This document shows positions 38,617 to 50,070 of a DNA stretch of 64,000 nt, one piece after another (the stretch's first letter is position 1; each line of letters begins with the position of its first letter). This DNA is from Hormoscilla sp. GM7CHS1pb. GTDB lineage: Bacteria; Cyanobacteriota; Cyanobacteriia; Cyanobacteriales; Desertifilaceae. The position numbers were made by a program, and so were the translations under genes. The stretch spans positions 1,550,001 to 1,614,000 of the forward strand of contig JACONN010000002.1 of assembly GCA_014323675.1 (NCBI GenBank), in the 5' to 3' direction. The notes beneath the pieces are model-generated. The model made no database searches, was not told the origin of the DNA, and was given only the letters and a program-made list of their open reading frames with translations.

Positions 38617-41600
38617 TTACTCTTTCACTTCTAACAGGGTAGAAGCCGATCGCCCGAACTCTTCTGGGGCATATTGTAGACGGGCCTCGGCACCGGGCCA
38701 CTGGAATGTCCCGGGGGTGACCGATCGCACCAAATAATGCAGGCGATAGACTCCCGCATCCAGGCGTGAGGCATAGGCAACTACCCGATCGGCATAGATG
38801 GTTTGATACCCTATCTGCCAGCTATCTCGCTGGGCCTGAACTGCTGAAGTAGAGGTTTGGAAACTGGTATCTACTGCTTCCAACCCAGCGGGCAGGGGGT
38901 CTGTAATAATCACGTGGTCTACGGGATGGTCGGTAATAATTTCCAGACCAATATCATAGACCTGTCCTGGGGGCAGTTCTAAGGAGTCGTCAGAGGCAAA
39001 TAGTCCGATTTTGCGCAATACTTCATTGTTATTGGCAGGGCGAATTTCTCGCGTCACTCGCAGGCCATTGAACCGTCCGGGTTGATTTCCCTGGAGACGA
39101 TAGCGATAGGCTACCAGGTAATGCAGGGTGCCGTCGCCAGATTTCTGCAATATGAGGTCGAAGTTCCCGCGCGGTAGTTCTGACATCGGGACTTGCAATT
39201 CTTGACTGGCATTGCGATACCTGACAAACTGATTTGTTGCTAGCTGCTTGCTACCTAATTGTATTTTAGCGGTAAAGTTGGGTGGGGTAGGTTGCAAGTT
39301 ACTATAGTTCACTAAAGCTATGAGGGCTTCGGCATTGCTATAGGTATTGCCCCAGGTACCGTCCCGCCGCAATGCTAACAGTCCTTGTAGCAGGCGATCT
39401 AGTATTTCCGGTCGCGCTTGCCGGGCAATAAATAGACGCAATGCTTGTGCTTGGGCCGTTGTGGGGGAACTCATCCAGCGCCAACTTGGTTGCATATTTA
39501 CTTTCGCAGTCCGCCCGGTTTCATAGATGGTTTGCTGCAAACCATCGGACATGGTTTTTGCTTCTTGCTGCCATGCTGGAAACCGAGATAGGTGACGCGC
39601 TAGTTTAATCTGCATTACCAGATCCAGTTGGTCCCGCATCCGATAGATGTCCGCCAGGAATTTATTCTGCCGGTCTCCCAGTTCTGCTAAGGCGATCGAT
39701 GCTTCTAAGCGCACCTGGTTTTTACAGAGTTGGGATTTGCAATACCGGTATTGTCCGGGGTTGGCCAGGATTTTCTCCAGATAAGTTTTCACCCGCGATA
39801 CCATCCCTGCATCTACTAGACCTGGAAATGCCTGACGGGCGATCGCCAGAGATTTTGCGGCGTAGGCAGTGACAAAGGGGTCTGATTGTTGCCGTCCGGG
39901 CCACGCTGCAAAACCGCCATCGGGCAATGAGAGTTTCTGGAATATTTCTAAGGATTGCATCCCTTGCTGCTTCGGATTAAACTCCGTAAATGCTTGAGAA
40001 TATTTTTTTCCCAGTTGTTGCAAGCTAGAGGCGATCGCCAACTGACTGGCCGCCGGTTCCAAGAACGGCAATGAATCTTCTTGCAATACTTGTCGGGCCG
40101 GGGCGATAATTTCTGGGATGAGGGTACTGGCCAGGGAAATATGCAAGCCTCCCGCATCCGGGACAACTTTGCTATTCACATTCAGCGTCATCTGGATTTT
40201 ATCTTCTGTCGTCCCGGACTCCACTACCTGTTCTGTTACCTCTTGCTGCTTCACTACCAGCGGCACTTGAAAAGCATCTGCTGTCCGGTTCAAGCGCGTT
40301 GATAACTGCACTTTACTCTCGCCAATGTCAGTAGCTTGCATCAGAAAGCGGTAGGCCCGAGTCCCCTTGTCGATCTGAGTCTGGAGACGGTTTTTGTCGA
40401 TAAACTCTAGATTACCACTCGGCAAACCAATGATTTCTATCGTCCCCTTGCTACCCGTATTGTTGGTTATCGATAACCCGCCCAAAAAGCGATCGCCTTT
40501 CCTGGCAAACTGGGGCAAGATGGGATTAGCTAGCAGCGGTTTCGCAGTCAGGAAGGTTGCTTCCCCATTCCCAAAATGCATCTTCCCATCGGTAGCTACA
40601 GCCATCACCCGCCAGGTCGTCAAGTCATCTGGCAAGTTAAAGGTGACAGTCGCCTTACCATTCCTATCTGTCAACACCGAACCATTGTAGTAAGCTAAAG
40701 CTTGGAAGTTCTTGCGAATGCGGGTGGCCGAACCGGACGATCGCCCGCCTCCATAACCCCAACCTTTTCTCAAGGGAGAAGCTGCCATCCGCAACTCTAC
40801 TTCCGGACGATTATCGCTGAAACGGGTCGCGATCGGCTGTTGGGCGTATACTGTTTCTACCAGATCTGGCGGACGATAGCCAGTCAGTTGCAAGATTGCT
40901 TCATTCACTGCCATAACTGTCAATTGTCCGGGAGTTGGTTTCCCTTCGGTATCCGTTAATGCCAAGCGTACTGTTTGGGTGGCCCCGGGTTGAGTTTTCT
41001 CCTGGGTCGGCGTCACTTCCACCTGTAAATACTTGTCCGACTTGTTGACCTGAAAAGGCGCAAACCCAATTTTCACCAGATCTTCCACCTTTTCTAGTTC
41101 CGCCTGGGAAAGATCCTTTCCTTGACGCATCAAAACTACTTCCACTGCGGCATTCGGCAGCATTTCTGGAGTCACCTGAAACTTAATTTCTGGCGCACCA
41201 CCTTTGACCTCGGTCACCTGTTGATAGATGAGTTGGTCGCGGATGATGGCAAAGTATAATTCCCCTTCCTCATAGGGTGATTGAATTAAAGCTGTCGCAG
41301 TTTCCCCCGGTTTATAGCTGTCCTTGTCCAGTTTGATTTCCAGGCGATCGTCATTCCCATGACCCCAAAATACTGCACTCCCTCCTGTGGCCCAAATTTG
41401 CTTGTCCGTGGCAGTTGATTCATTCTTGCTACGGACAAAATTAGCCCGGATCCGATAGGAACCAGATTCCGTGGGAGTCAGTTTCACAGTTTGGGGACTG
41501 TTACCAGACTTGACATCTGCCGTTGCTACTGTCTGGTATTCTACCTGATTCTGCTGCTGCTGACTTCCTTCTACTAACCGCGTCACGCTGCTATATTTCA

Positions 41601-44348
41601 TCCGTTGCAGTTCTACTTTTACCCGTTGACCTTTGATGGGTTTTCCTGTGGGGTCGGTGACTATTACTTCTACCGGGAAGGGTTTGTCTGCTTCTCCTAC
41701 GAATTTGCTGCGCAGTCCGATCGCGCGATCGCCGGGCAAGGCCACGAAACTCTGAGAATCAGCGACCGAAAGATTGGAAACATCCGTTACTTCTACATCC
41801 ACGCGATATTCCATGGGGTAGGGCAAGTCCTCGTCCACCTTAAATACTTGCCGACCTTTACCATTATCATCTAGCAGGGCGATCCGCTGCAATACGTCGC
41901 TAGAAACAGAAGGGGTTTCTTCGGGCCAAAACCACTGGGGTCCAAACTCAAATTCCTCCCAACCTTGGGGAACAAAATCCTTTCGCTGCCGGGTTACGTA
42001 ATATTGCGCTTTCCCCCTTCCACTGGGGCCCCAAACAGATAGTTGCTTTGGGCGATCGCCTCCAGTTCGTCCTTCATGAAAGCAAATTCTTTGTCCAGTT
42101 GCAACTGGACCTTAAAGTTGGGCGGTTTGAACTCGGCCACGCGAAATCGTCCGGATATCTCTACTCCCTTTGTCCCTTTAGCGCTAAGATAATAGTTACC
42201 CAAAGCTTGACTTTGGTCCAGGGGCAGTTCGAGAGAAAAAGTGCCAAATTCATTGGTTATCTGGGTGCCCAGATCGGTCTTTTTCCCATCCGGACCTCGG
42301 AGAGTTACCGCGTAACGGGCATTTTTGTCCTGCTGGAGATTGCCATTTTCCAGGTAGTAAGCAAAACCCGTAAATGCTGCTTTTTCTCCCGGTTTGTAAA
42401 GCTGTCTGTCCGAGAAAATTACTCCTCGCGATCGAGGTTTGCCATTATCCCATTCTGGATAGATGCCATAACCATAGGCACCGCTATAGCGCCGAATGCG
42501 AGTGAAGGCCCAATCTTTGTTTTCCCGGGCAATTACCAGTAATTCCGGCGGTGACAAAAAGCGATCGCCTCCCATGCATTGGCGCAAAGAAACAGAATTC
42601 AGCGGTAAAGATCCCGTGGTATCGGTTGTCCCCCGGGCACAAGCTTGAGGTTGCGGGCGAGACTTGGCATACAATTGCGACTGATAAATTTCTACGGGTG
42701 AATTTGCCACAGGAGAACCATCTGAGAGATGATTTACTCTTATTAACCCCGACTCCGGAAAGAATTGGGCAAAGACTCCCAAATTCGTCAACTGCACCAT
42801 ACCATAGTAACTAGCTTCCCGCCACTGTTGCCGGCCTTCTCTCTCATAGGGATTGGTTTTTGCTTGCACCCCATAAGCTAGCATACCCGTATCACCTCCC
42901 AGTCTATCCCGTAAAGGGACGATCGCCTCAGTAGTTTGATTTTTCCGACCCGATACTGGGAAACTCTGCCAAGCATTGACAGCGGGCAACAAATCATTCT
43001 CTTCACCCCTGGGATAAGCAGAATCAGCATACACCAAATCCGTCGGTTTTACCACCCGATAAGCAGCTTTGTACTGCTTGTCTGGCAGATTGACTGTGGA
43101 AAAATTCAGTTGCAAGTTTGTCCCAGCAGGGAATATATTCAGACCCGAAGGGGCCCACAAATCCGGTGCCACATCTCCCGTTTCATACTTAATAGTGGCG
43201 GGTTTGTCCAAAGTTTGTCCGTAGCGGTCCTGGAGGTTTTTACCCAAGGTAATTGTATAGCTGGTTGCTGGTTCTAAGGCCCAAGGATTCAGACTGACAA
43301 ACTGGGAGTTTTCATAGGCCCGGACGAGTTGAGGAGATGCTTTCGGCGCTGGAGTAACCGTAATATTCTCGATCGCCGAGTCGGCGACTAAACCATTATT
43401 AAATTTCAGCTTGAGATTCCCATTGACAAAGCGTCCGTAAATTCGCCCCGCATCAGGTTTGCCCACCAATTCAATGCCCTCAAACTTCAGGGGCCTATAG
43501 GTTTCTAGCTGACTGCTAAAGGGCATCTCACTTGGCATATTACCCCGCACTGGTAACAAACCAGGAGTAAATTCTAAGCGGTAAGTCGTTGCTTTGGCCA
43601 GAGTTGACCGGGGCGCGATGGTATAGATCCAATTGCGAGTTGAAGGGTCAAACTCCGACTGAGGTCGGTTATACTGAGACGATCGATCTTCTGCTAGGGC
43701 CACTGCCAGCGGCACTTGCTTATCGCTTCCCTGGGGAGTCAGTTGGATGCGATCGGAAAGAGAATCCAGATTTAATTCTACATTAGAGGTGAATTCCAGA
43801 GTTGGTTTCAGATCGATGGGTTCATCCCTATCCCGGTACCGCCTTTGGGATGTTAAAGTCTTTCCCGGCAAATTTGTTAACTGGATCTCTTCCGTGTGGA
43901 AGGTCCATGCTAGATCCCGATCGAGACTATTATTTTCCATATCCGCCAACCCCGCTTTCAGGGTAACTCTAATGCGGATAGCTTTTGGCCAAGCTTTATC
44001 TGCTTGAAATCCTACCATGCGGGGCGTCAAAAAGCGAAAATGACCGGGTAAGGGCGGCATAATCTCAAAGCTTTGCAATAGCGAACGCTGGCGATCGCTG
44101 CCCAGACTTTCCACGGGAATCAGAGGATGTTTGAACCGAATTCTAATTTGATTGAGAGGTTGTGCTTCCCCCGTGGGACTAATTTCTTCGATCCAGTCCG
44201 GTAGTTCGGGCAGGGGTAAAGGGGAAACCGCTGGTAATGGTTCCGGTCCCCTGGCGATGTTTAATATTCCACAGCCTGCCATCCCTACCATCAGGGTAAG
44301 GACAAGCAGGCAGTTCCAGGCAATTCTGAGGATTTTGTTTTCTTGCAT
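38617..44348 (-). CDS. Alpha-2-macroglobulin family lipoprotein (one frameshift)
   Basis: About 1910 residues once one base is added. The N-terminus is a lipoprotein signal (LLVLTLMVGMAGC, lipobox Cys), so it is anchored in the envelope, where bacterial alpha-2-macroglobulins trap proteases. The usual order follows: MG domains (FSDRQLYKPGEKAAFTGFAY), a bait-like middle, the second half with LVETVYAQ, TWRVMAVATDGKMHFG, then an alpha-hexagon domain with GGFAAWPGRQQSDPFVTAYA. The thioester CxEQ motif is absent: the site reads LPFLEPAASQLAIASS. The first frame stops at 41994; a run of five C at 42013-42017 needs a sixth to read VEGGKAQYYVTR then FVPQGWEEFEFGPQWFWPEE in the second frame. Confidence 0.9.
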
Positions 44349-44493
44349 ACTTCCTCCTGTGACAAGAATTATTTTCTAACATATATAGGGGGTGGTAATG
44401 CAAGATTGTCACAATTCTTAATAGTCTCGCGAATTTTCCCCGAAGAGTAAATTATGTTATCCTTACAGATGGCATGAATATGAACGATCGGCC

Positions 44494-45078
44494 ATGAAAA
44501 AGCATAATATAATTATAGCAGGTGTAGATGAAGTCGGTAGAGGAGCTTTATTTGGTCCTGTAGTCGCAGCAGCGGTGATTCTTCCAGATTCTGCCCAGCA
44601 GATTACCGCCCAATGGGGGGTCACGGATAGTAAACAACTTAGTAGCAAGAAAAGAAATTCCCTCGTGACACAAATACGCGCGCTCGCCTTAGACTGTCAG
44701 ATCGGCACGGCATCGGTTGCCGAAATTGCACGGCTGAATATTTTGCAAGCTTCTCTGCTGGCCATGAAGCGGGCGCTCGCCCAACTAACTGTCCAACCGG
44801 ATCTTTGTTTAATTGATGGCAATCAAGCTATTCGGGATCTACAATTTCCGCAAGAAACTCTAATTAAGGGAGACAAACTCAATCAGGCGATCGCCTGTGC
44901 GAGTATCATCGCCAAGGTATGGCGAGACAACCTGATCGTCGAGGAGTCGGAGAAATATCCAGAATACGATCTAGCAGCAAACAAAGGTTACCCTACGCCT
45001 CGTCACAAAGCAGCTTTGCAAAAATACGGTCCCACCCCTCTCCACAGGCGATCCTGGAAATCGGTAGGTAATGGATAA
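44494..45078 (+). CDS. rnhB: Ribonuclease HII
   Basis: 194 residues, normal length. It cleaves RNA in RNA/DNA hybrids, including single ribonucleotides. Catalytic acids are in IAGVDEVGRGALFGP (Asp-Glu), CLIDGNQ (Asp) and the last Asp lies in the KGDKLNQAIACASIIAKV region. The C-terminal YDLAANKGYPTPRHKAAL is typical. Divergent from the alpha-2-macroglobulin gene over 145 bases. Confidence 0.95.
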   Translation: MKKHNIIIAGVDEVGRGALFGPVVAAAVILPDSAQQITAQWGVTDSKQLSSKKRNSLVTQIRALALDCQIGTASVAEIARLNILQASLLAMKRALAQLTVQPDLCLIDGNQAIRDLQFPQETLIKGDKLNQAIACASIIAKVWRDNLIVEESEKYPEYDLAANKGYPTPRHKAALQKYGPTPLHRRSWKSVGNG

Positions 45079-45521
45079 TAAATAATTATGGCATGTATGG
45101 GGCGTATGGAGCAAGCCCATGTATGAGGCAATCGCATTATCGAAGTGAATATTTGATTGGCAATAGCGTTAGGGCCGGGGCACGGCAGGATATAATTAAC
45201 ATCCTTATCCGACAATTTTCCGATGGCGTACCCCTAAGATCGATGGTAAAAAATGGGTAATCGCATTATGTCAATGATATGTTTTATTAGCGATCACGCC
45301 CGGGTGTGGGGCGGAAATAACATTTGTATCCTCACCGAAATATATGATGCCGTGCCTCTTGAACCCCGCGCGGGTTAATGGGACAAATGCAAGATCTCAG
45401 TTTTACCCGATCGATGCCCCCAAGGATAGGGTATGGTCAAAACCAGTTGGTAAAAAAAGACCCGCCCCGCTGGTGCTGGAGGTCTGGAAATGGTGTTTAT
45501 CCCTGGGGGCAGTTTCTTGAG

Positions 45522-45600
45522 ATGCAACAGTTGGTATATTACGCTCAAGCATGGAGTTTAGTATTAAGAAATCAACATTGCCGGACTCCAGAAAATTGAA
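45522..45600 (+). pseudogene. Fragment of a Panacea-domain gene in a gene-free stretch
   Basis: TTGGTATATTACGCTCAAGC and the following ~15 bases are identical to part of the gene at 62672 (encoding LVYYAQAWSLVL). The rest of that gene is missing. From about 45600 another short frame (GHGSKKRGELVGTGYKLIG) is readable but unrecognised. The surrounding 45079-46329 otherwise shows only repeat fragments, including GGTATGGTCAAAACCAGTT at 45431. Confidence 0.6.
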
Positions 45601-46329
45601 AAGTATACTTGGGCACAGATCAAAGGTCATGGATCGAAAAAACGCGGGGAATTAGTAGGGACTGGTTATAAGCTGATCGGCAGTCATCCACCAATGCCTG
45701 ACAATATACCCAAAGATGCTAAATTATCACCAAATGCGCATCGATGAAAAAAAGCTAATTTTTGGCTTTCGCGTTGACTCGGTTTACTATATAATCTGGT
45801 TCGATCCTGAGTTTACGTCCCATCTTCGGTCAAAACGGAAATGGCCGTCTGAATGCTTTGGTGGCTGCCGGTGGTAGTTGAGGGCCACGGGAACGACATC
45901 CTGTTTGCTGTTGGCAGCGTGACGATCGCTTGTTTATGGGTACCGGTGGCGATCGAATTCTCTGGGGTGGTCTGGGACCAATTCTTAATCCCTGATGGCC
46001 CATTCCCTGATGATATTAACAGGAGCGTTGAGGGGGGAAATAGCTATTGATATCATCAGGATTGACCGTAATGGTATATAGTTTACTGCTCTGCTGAGCT
46101 AAAACAGAAGTTGTTCAGACCTGTTGATTTCTGTCTGCGGTCAAAACCTCGCACTTGTACTTGACAGTCAGGTTACCGATATGCTAGCATTAGATAAGTT
46201 GGTTTTCTCCTAACTGGAATAGTGCGCACCGGATGGTGGTCTACTATTTAGGGAAGTAGAAGTGTAATTTGGCCTAAAAAAAATTGCTCAAGCGATAGGA
46301 TATGAGTGAGGAATAAAACAAATAAGAAG

Positions 46330-46451
46330 GATCTCCTGGGTTTGAAGTGTTAATTGTATTTTATGATACAATTAAACATGAAAATAAAGGCTTTAAGCGT
46401 TTATTTTGCGTAAATATAAGTTTTACTTATCACCAAAAGAAAAGGAGACCC
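46330..46451. mobile_element. MITE-like element, family 1 (diverged copy)
   Basis: 122 bases with ends GATCTCCTGGGTTT and (right, reversed) GGGTCTCCTTTT, flanked by AAGAAG at 46324-46329 and 46452-46457. It aligns along its length with the reverse complement of the element at 57645-57768: shared blocks include AAAGGCT, TTTGCGT/TTAGCGT, and TTTACTTATCACC before the right end. It contains the hairpin TTAATTGTA/TACAATTAA (46350-46375). It carries no gene. Its right end supplies AAGGAG just before the sulfotransferase start. Confidence 0.7.
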
Positions 46452-46459
46452 AAGAAGAA

Positions 46460-47728
46460 ATGAAAATGCATTGCGAAGAATCGACAACCGCAGCAGTTCC
46501 AATTTTCATTCTCTGCTGCGAGAGATCGGGTTCGTCACTGCTGCGCTACATAATAGACACGCATCCAGAAATAGCTAGCCCTGCGGAACTAAATTTAGGC
46601 GAATTGTGCAAATGTCTCTACTACGCTGTGGAAGGAACAACTGGAGAAGTTTTGAATATTGCAGATCGAACAGAAAAGAAAAGCATTATAGGAGATCAAG
46701 TAAACAGAATAATATCAGATTTAATGGACAGCTATGTCATAGCTAAAAAGAAACGCATGTGGTGCGAGAAGTCACCAAGTAATTTGCAAAATGTTGAGTT
46801 TATTAAATCGGTGTTTCCGGAGTCAAAATATATATGCTTGCATCGTCATGCAATGGATGTAGTACACTCTTGTATGGAAATAACTCGGTTTGGGTTCATG
46901 CCAGATCAATTGACATACCTGTGTCATAATTCGGGAAATATTGTGGGTGCGATGGTTGAAAATTGGATTGATAAAACCAGAAAACTATTGCAGTTTGAGC
47001 GTGAGATTCCGGAGCGATGTTTCCGAATTAAGTATGAGTCATACATTTTAAACCAGACCCAAGCATTGTCACCCATGTTTGAGTTCTTAGGTGTGACCTG
47101 GGATGCCTCACTATTGGATTCTGTATTCTCAGTTAAGCACGATCAAGGTGCGGAAGACCACAAAGTGAAATTTTCCCAGCGGATTCACAAAAATTCGATC
47201 GGCAAGGGAACGAGCATCAAGCTTAAATACATTCCCAAGCATCTGCTGAAGGAGATGAACAAACTGCTGGAAGAACTGGAATATCCTCCTGTTGGACCTG
47301 ATTGGGATACAGCCTCATCACTGTATACTCCTAGAGATTCGGGAGCAAAGGAAGATAACGTTACTTTGAACGTAGAGGAGATTTTGACTCGCTACCTTAC
47401 CCCACGAATCAAGGAACTGAGGGACAAACTGCAAGGTCGCAAGGTCATCTATAAAATAATAGTCACGGGTGTTGGGGGTGGACTTTGGACGATCGACTTG
47501 ACTAAGCCCAGTAATCATCTAGAATGCGGAGAGAATGGGAAGGCTGATTGTACCGTTACCGTTTCCTCAAAAGATGCCGTGGATCTAGTCAAAGGCAACT
47601 TCAATCCAGTAGAGTTGGAGATACAAGGGAAGCTTCATATCGCTGGCGAAGCAGTACTACGAGAAATATTCTGCTGGTTTTTAGTCGGGAGATTGCAGTG
47701 GTATAAATCATCGCCAGAGTGGTGGTAA
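46460..47728 (+). CDS. Sulfotransferase fused to an SCP2 sterol-carrier domain
   Basis: 422 residues from the ATG at 46460. Residues ~10-290 form a PAPS-dependent sulfotransferase: the 5'-phosphosulfate loop is FILCCERSGSSLLRYIIDTH, the 3'-phosphate-binding segment is KYICLHRHAMDVVHSCMEI, and YESYILNQTQALSPMFEFLG is the typical late motif. Residues ~325-420 match an SCP2-type lipid-binding domain (YKIIVTGVGGGLWTIDL ... DCTVTVSSKDAVDLVKGNFN). The fusion suggests sulfation of a lipid-like or polyketide substrate held by the SCP2 domain. Its ribosome site GGAG lies in the end of a MITE. It precedes an ABC exporter. Confidence 0.88.
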   Translation: MKMHCEESTTAAVPIFILCCERSGSSLLRYIIDTHPEIASPAELNLGELCKCLYYAVEGTTGEVLNIADRTEKKSIIGDQVNRIISDLMDSYVIAKKKRMWCEKSPSNLQNVEFIKSVFPESKYICLHRHAMDVVHSCMEITRFGFMPDQLTYLCHNSGNIVGAMVENWIDKTRKLLQFEREIPERCFRIKYESYILNQTQALSPMFEFLGVTWDASLLDSVFSVKHDQGAEDHKVKFSQRIHKNSIGKGTSIKLKYIPKHLLKEMNKLLEELEYPPVGPDWDTASSLYTPRDSGAKEDNVTLNVEEILTRYLTPRIKELRDKLQGRKVIYKIIVTGVGGGLWTIDLTKPSNHLECGENGKADCTVTVSSKDAVDLVKGNFNPVELEIQGKLHIAGEAVLREIFCWFLVGRLQWYKSSPEWW

Positions 47729-48187
47729 AAAGATTGGCCCATTGGTCTTCAGTCAAGCATTCAGCTCGACTCTGTCAGCTGCAACCACAGGCAAGCAGAA
47801 CTCCCTACTCCCTGAGATCGCCTGGGAGCGATCGCCAGTGCAGGGGAGAAAAAAACTACCGGTATAACCCCACATGCATGACCCCGCAAGGTCTCGGTGA
47901 AAAAGTAGATCGCTTCCGATGTATACTGCTATAGGCGATGTTACCCGGAGGCATCCTGCTTGGTGGGAAGAAGGTCGATCAGCCTCTTGACGAGAGTAAA
48001 TTAGTCATGCATACTTGCTTGACAGAGATCGCCTTTAATGAGAGTATTAGTACAGGCTCGTAAGTAGATCGCGGGAAGAAAAGCCAGCGGGCTCGGAAAA
48101 TATGGGAAACTGGATTTGGGCTACTCATGGTAGAGTAAAGTGGCGGGATAGTTGGGATAGGTGATAGTAGATAAAAAGGGAAGGGTG
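47729..48187. other. Gene-free stretch between sulfotransferase and ABC exporter
   Basis: About 460 bases with no supported gene. The only start-proximal signal is GGGAAGGG immediately before the ABC transporter ATG, which can serve as its ribosome site. Confidence 0.4.
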
Positions 48188-50011
48188 ATGGAGGCATTAG
48201 GAATAGAAGCAGACTGGAAAAATAAAAAAGCGAAGGTGTTTTCCGGTAGTCAGGGCAATCCCCTCAAGTGCCTATTTGACTATGCACAGAACTACCGCTT
48301 ACAATTATGGCTGGCAAGCGCCTGCTCGATACTCAGCCAAATATTTATCCTGAGTTCGCCAGCAGTAATAGGGGCGGCGGTGGATGTAATGGTTAAGCAA
48401 GAGGATTCTCTGATTGCAAGGTTGGGAGTCACGGCTCCCTTCGAGCAACTATTGATCCTATCGCTGCTGGCAGCAATAATCTGGGGATTAGAATCTGGCT
48501 TTGGGTATGCTTATGCGTGGTTATGGCGGAATCTGGCCCAAAGGATTGAGCATGACTTGCGGATAGATAGCTATAAGCATCTACAGCAACTGGAACTGGA
48601 GTTTTTTGAAGAGCAAAGTACGGGAGGCTTGATGTCGGTACTGAGTGACGACATTAACCAGTTAGAGCGCTTTTTGGATGAGGGTATAAATCAAATCATC
48701 CAGATGTCCACAACCGTCATCTTTGTCGTCGTCACTTTCTCGATCGTGGCTCCTGATGTTGCTTGGATGGCAATCCTGCCGATGCCAGCGATCGGGTGGA
48801 TTTCGATCCAATTTCAACGCGGTTTGGCTCCGCGTTACGCAGAGGTGCGAGAAAAAGTGGGTTTCATAAACGGTAGGCTAGCTAATAATTTGGCGGGAAT
48901 TACCACGATAAAAAGCTTTACCGCAGAGGAATATGAAGCAGAGCGGGTGGCAGAAGAAAGCGAAGCTTATCGGCAAAGTAATCGTAGAGCGATCGCTTTG
49001 TCTGCGGCCTTTATACCAATAATTAAAATAGTTGTTTTCGCTGCTTTTATAGGGATCCTAATCTTTGGTGGGATGGACGTAATAGAAGGGGAAATGGCTG
49101 TGGGAACCTACAGCGTGTTAATATTACTATCCCAGCGGATCCTCTTGCCTTTGGTTTTGTTAGGAAATATATTGGATACTTACCAACGGGCAATGGCGTC
49201 AACGGTGCGCGTGATGGCCCTGCTGTCCCAGCCAGTGATGACTCATCCAGAAGAAATTCAGTTGCCAATGGAAAAGGTACTCGGAGAGTTAGAGTTTCGA
49301 GAAGTGACATTCGCTTACCGCAACAGTCCGCCAGTGCTCGATAATTTTTCTCTCCATGTTCCGAAGGGCGGAACTGTTGGGATTGTGGGTTCGACGGGTT
49401 CTGGTAAAAGCACCCTGGTGAAGCTATTATTGCGCCTGTATGAAGTCCGCTCGGGAAGTATTACCCTCGATGGCATAGAATTACAAAAGTTGCAACTCCA
49501 GGATCTGCGCGGCTGTATTGGGTTAGTGAGCCAGGATATATTCTTATTTCAAGGCACGGTGGCAGAGAATATTGCCTATGGTCGTTTTGATGCTACAGAA
49601 GCACAGATAATTTCGGCGGCAAAGGTTGCTGAAGCTCACGAGTTTATCATGAAAATGCCTCAAGGTTATCAGACGATTGTCGGGGAACGGGGCCAGAAGC
49701 TGTCAGGAGGACAAAAACAGCGGATCGCGATCGCTAGGGCGGTGTTGAAAGATCCCCCGATTTTGATTTTGGATGAGGCGACGTCGGCGGTGGATAATGA
49801 GACAGAAGCGGCAATTCAGCGCTCGCTCGATCACATTACCCAAAATCGGACGACGATTGCGATCGCCCATCGCCTCTCTACTATCCGGAATGCCGATTGT
49901 ATCTATGTCATGGAACGGGGCAAAATAGTAGAATCTGGACATCATGAAGAATTGCTCGCACGACAGGGAATTTATGCGAATCTATGGACAGTGCAAACGG
50001 GTGATAACTAA
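48188..50011 (+). CDS. ABC transporter, fused permease-ATPase (ABCB-type half exporter)
   Basis: 607 residues. The N-terminal half has six predicted membrane segments (for example LWLASACSILSQIFILSSPA, IVVFAAFIGILIFGG). The C-terminal ATPase has Walker A GSTGSGKST, Q-loop VSQDIFLFQGTV, signature LSGGQKQR, Walker B ILILDEATS and H-loop AHRLST. Such proteins work as dimers and export lipids, peptides or drugs. The start at 48188 (MEALGIEADW) has a purine-rich GGGAAGGG site. Its position between a sulfotransferase-SCP2 and sugar/lipid-modifying genes suggests export of a modified lipid or metabolite; this is inference. Confidence 0.93.
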   Translation: MEALGIEADWKNKKAKVFSGSQGNPLKCLFDYAQNYRLQLWLASACSILSQIFILSSPAVIGAAVDVMVKQEDSLIARLGVTAPFEQLLILSLLAAIIWGLESGFGYAYAWLWRNLAQRIEHDLRIDSYKHLQQLELEFFEEQSTGGLMSVLSDDINQLERFLDEGINQIIQMSTTVIFVVVTFSIVAPDVAWMAILPMPAIGWISIQFQRGLAPRYAEVREKVGFINGRLANNLAGITTIKSFTAEEYEAERVAEESEAYRQSNRRAIALSAAFIPIIKIVVFAAFIGILIFGGMDVIEGEMAVGTYSVLILLSQRILLPLVLLGNILDTYQRAMASTVRVMALLSQPVMTHPEEIQLPMEKVLGELEFREVTFAYRNSPPVLDNFSLHVPKGGTVGIVGSTGSGKSTLVKLLLRLYEVRSGSITLDGIELQKLQLQDLRGCIGLVSQDIFLFQGTVAENIAYGRFDATEAQIISAAKVAEAHEFIMKMPQGYQTIVGERGQKLSGGQKQRIAIARAVLKDPPILILDEATSAVDNETEAAIQRSLDHITQNRTTIAIAHRLSTIRNADCIYVMERGKIVESGHHEELLARQGIYANLWTVQTGDN

Positions 50012-50070
50012 CGATCGAGATGTAGTTGGAGCCAGGACTTCAGTAGTAGGAAAACTAAGGGAGAGGTAAA

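Noticed and set aside
38235-38642. Open frame with TSRLGFK repeats past the alpha-2-macroglobulin gene
   Set aside because: Same 21-bp repeat artefact as at 27 kb.
45853-46050. 65-residue open frame in the gap before the sulfotransferase
   Set aside because: Composition and codon pattern are unlike neighbouring genes and there is no motif or ribosome site.
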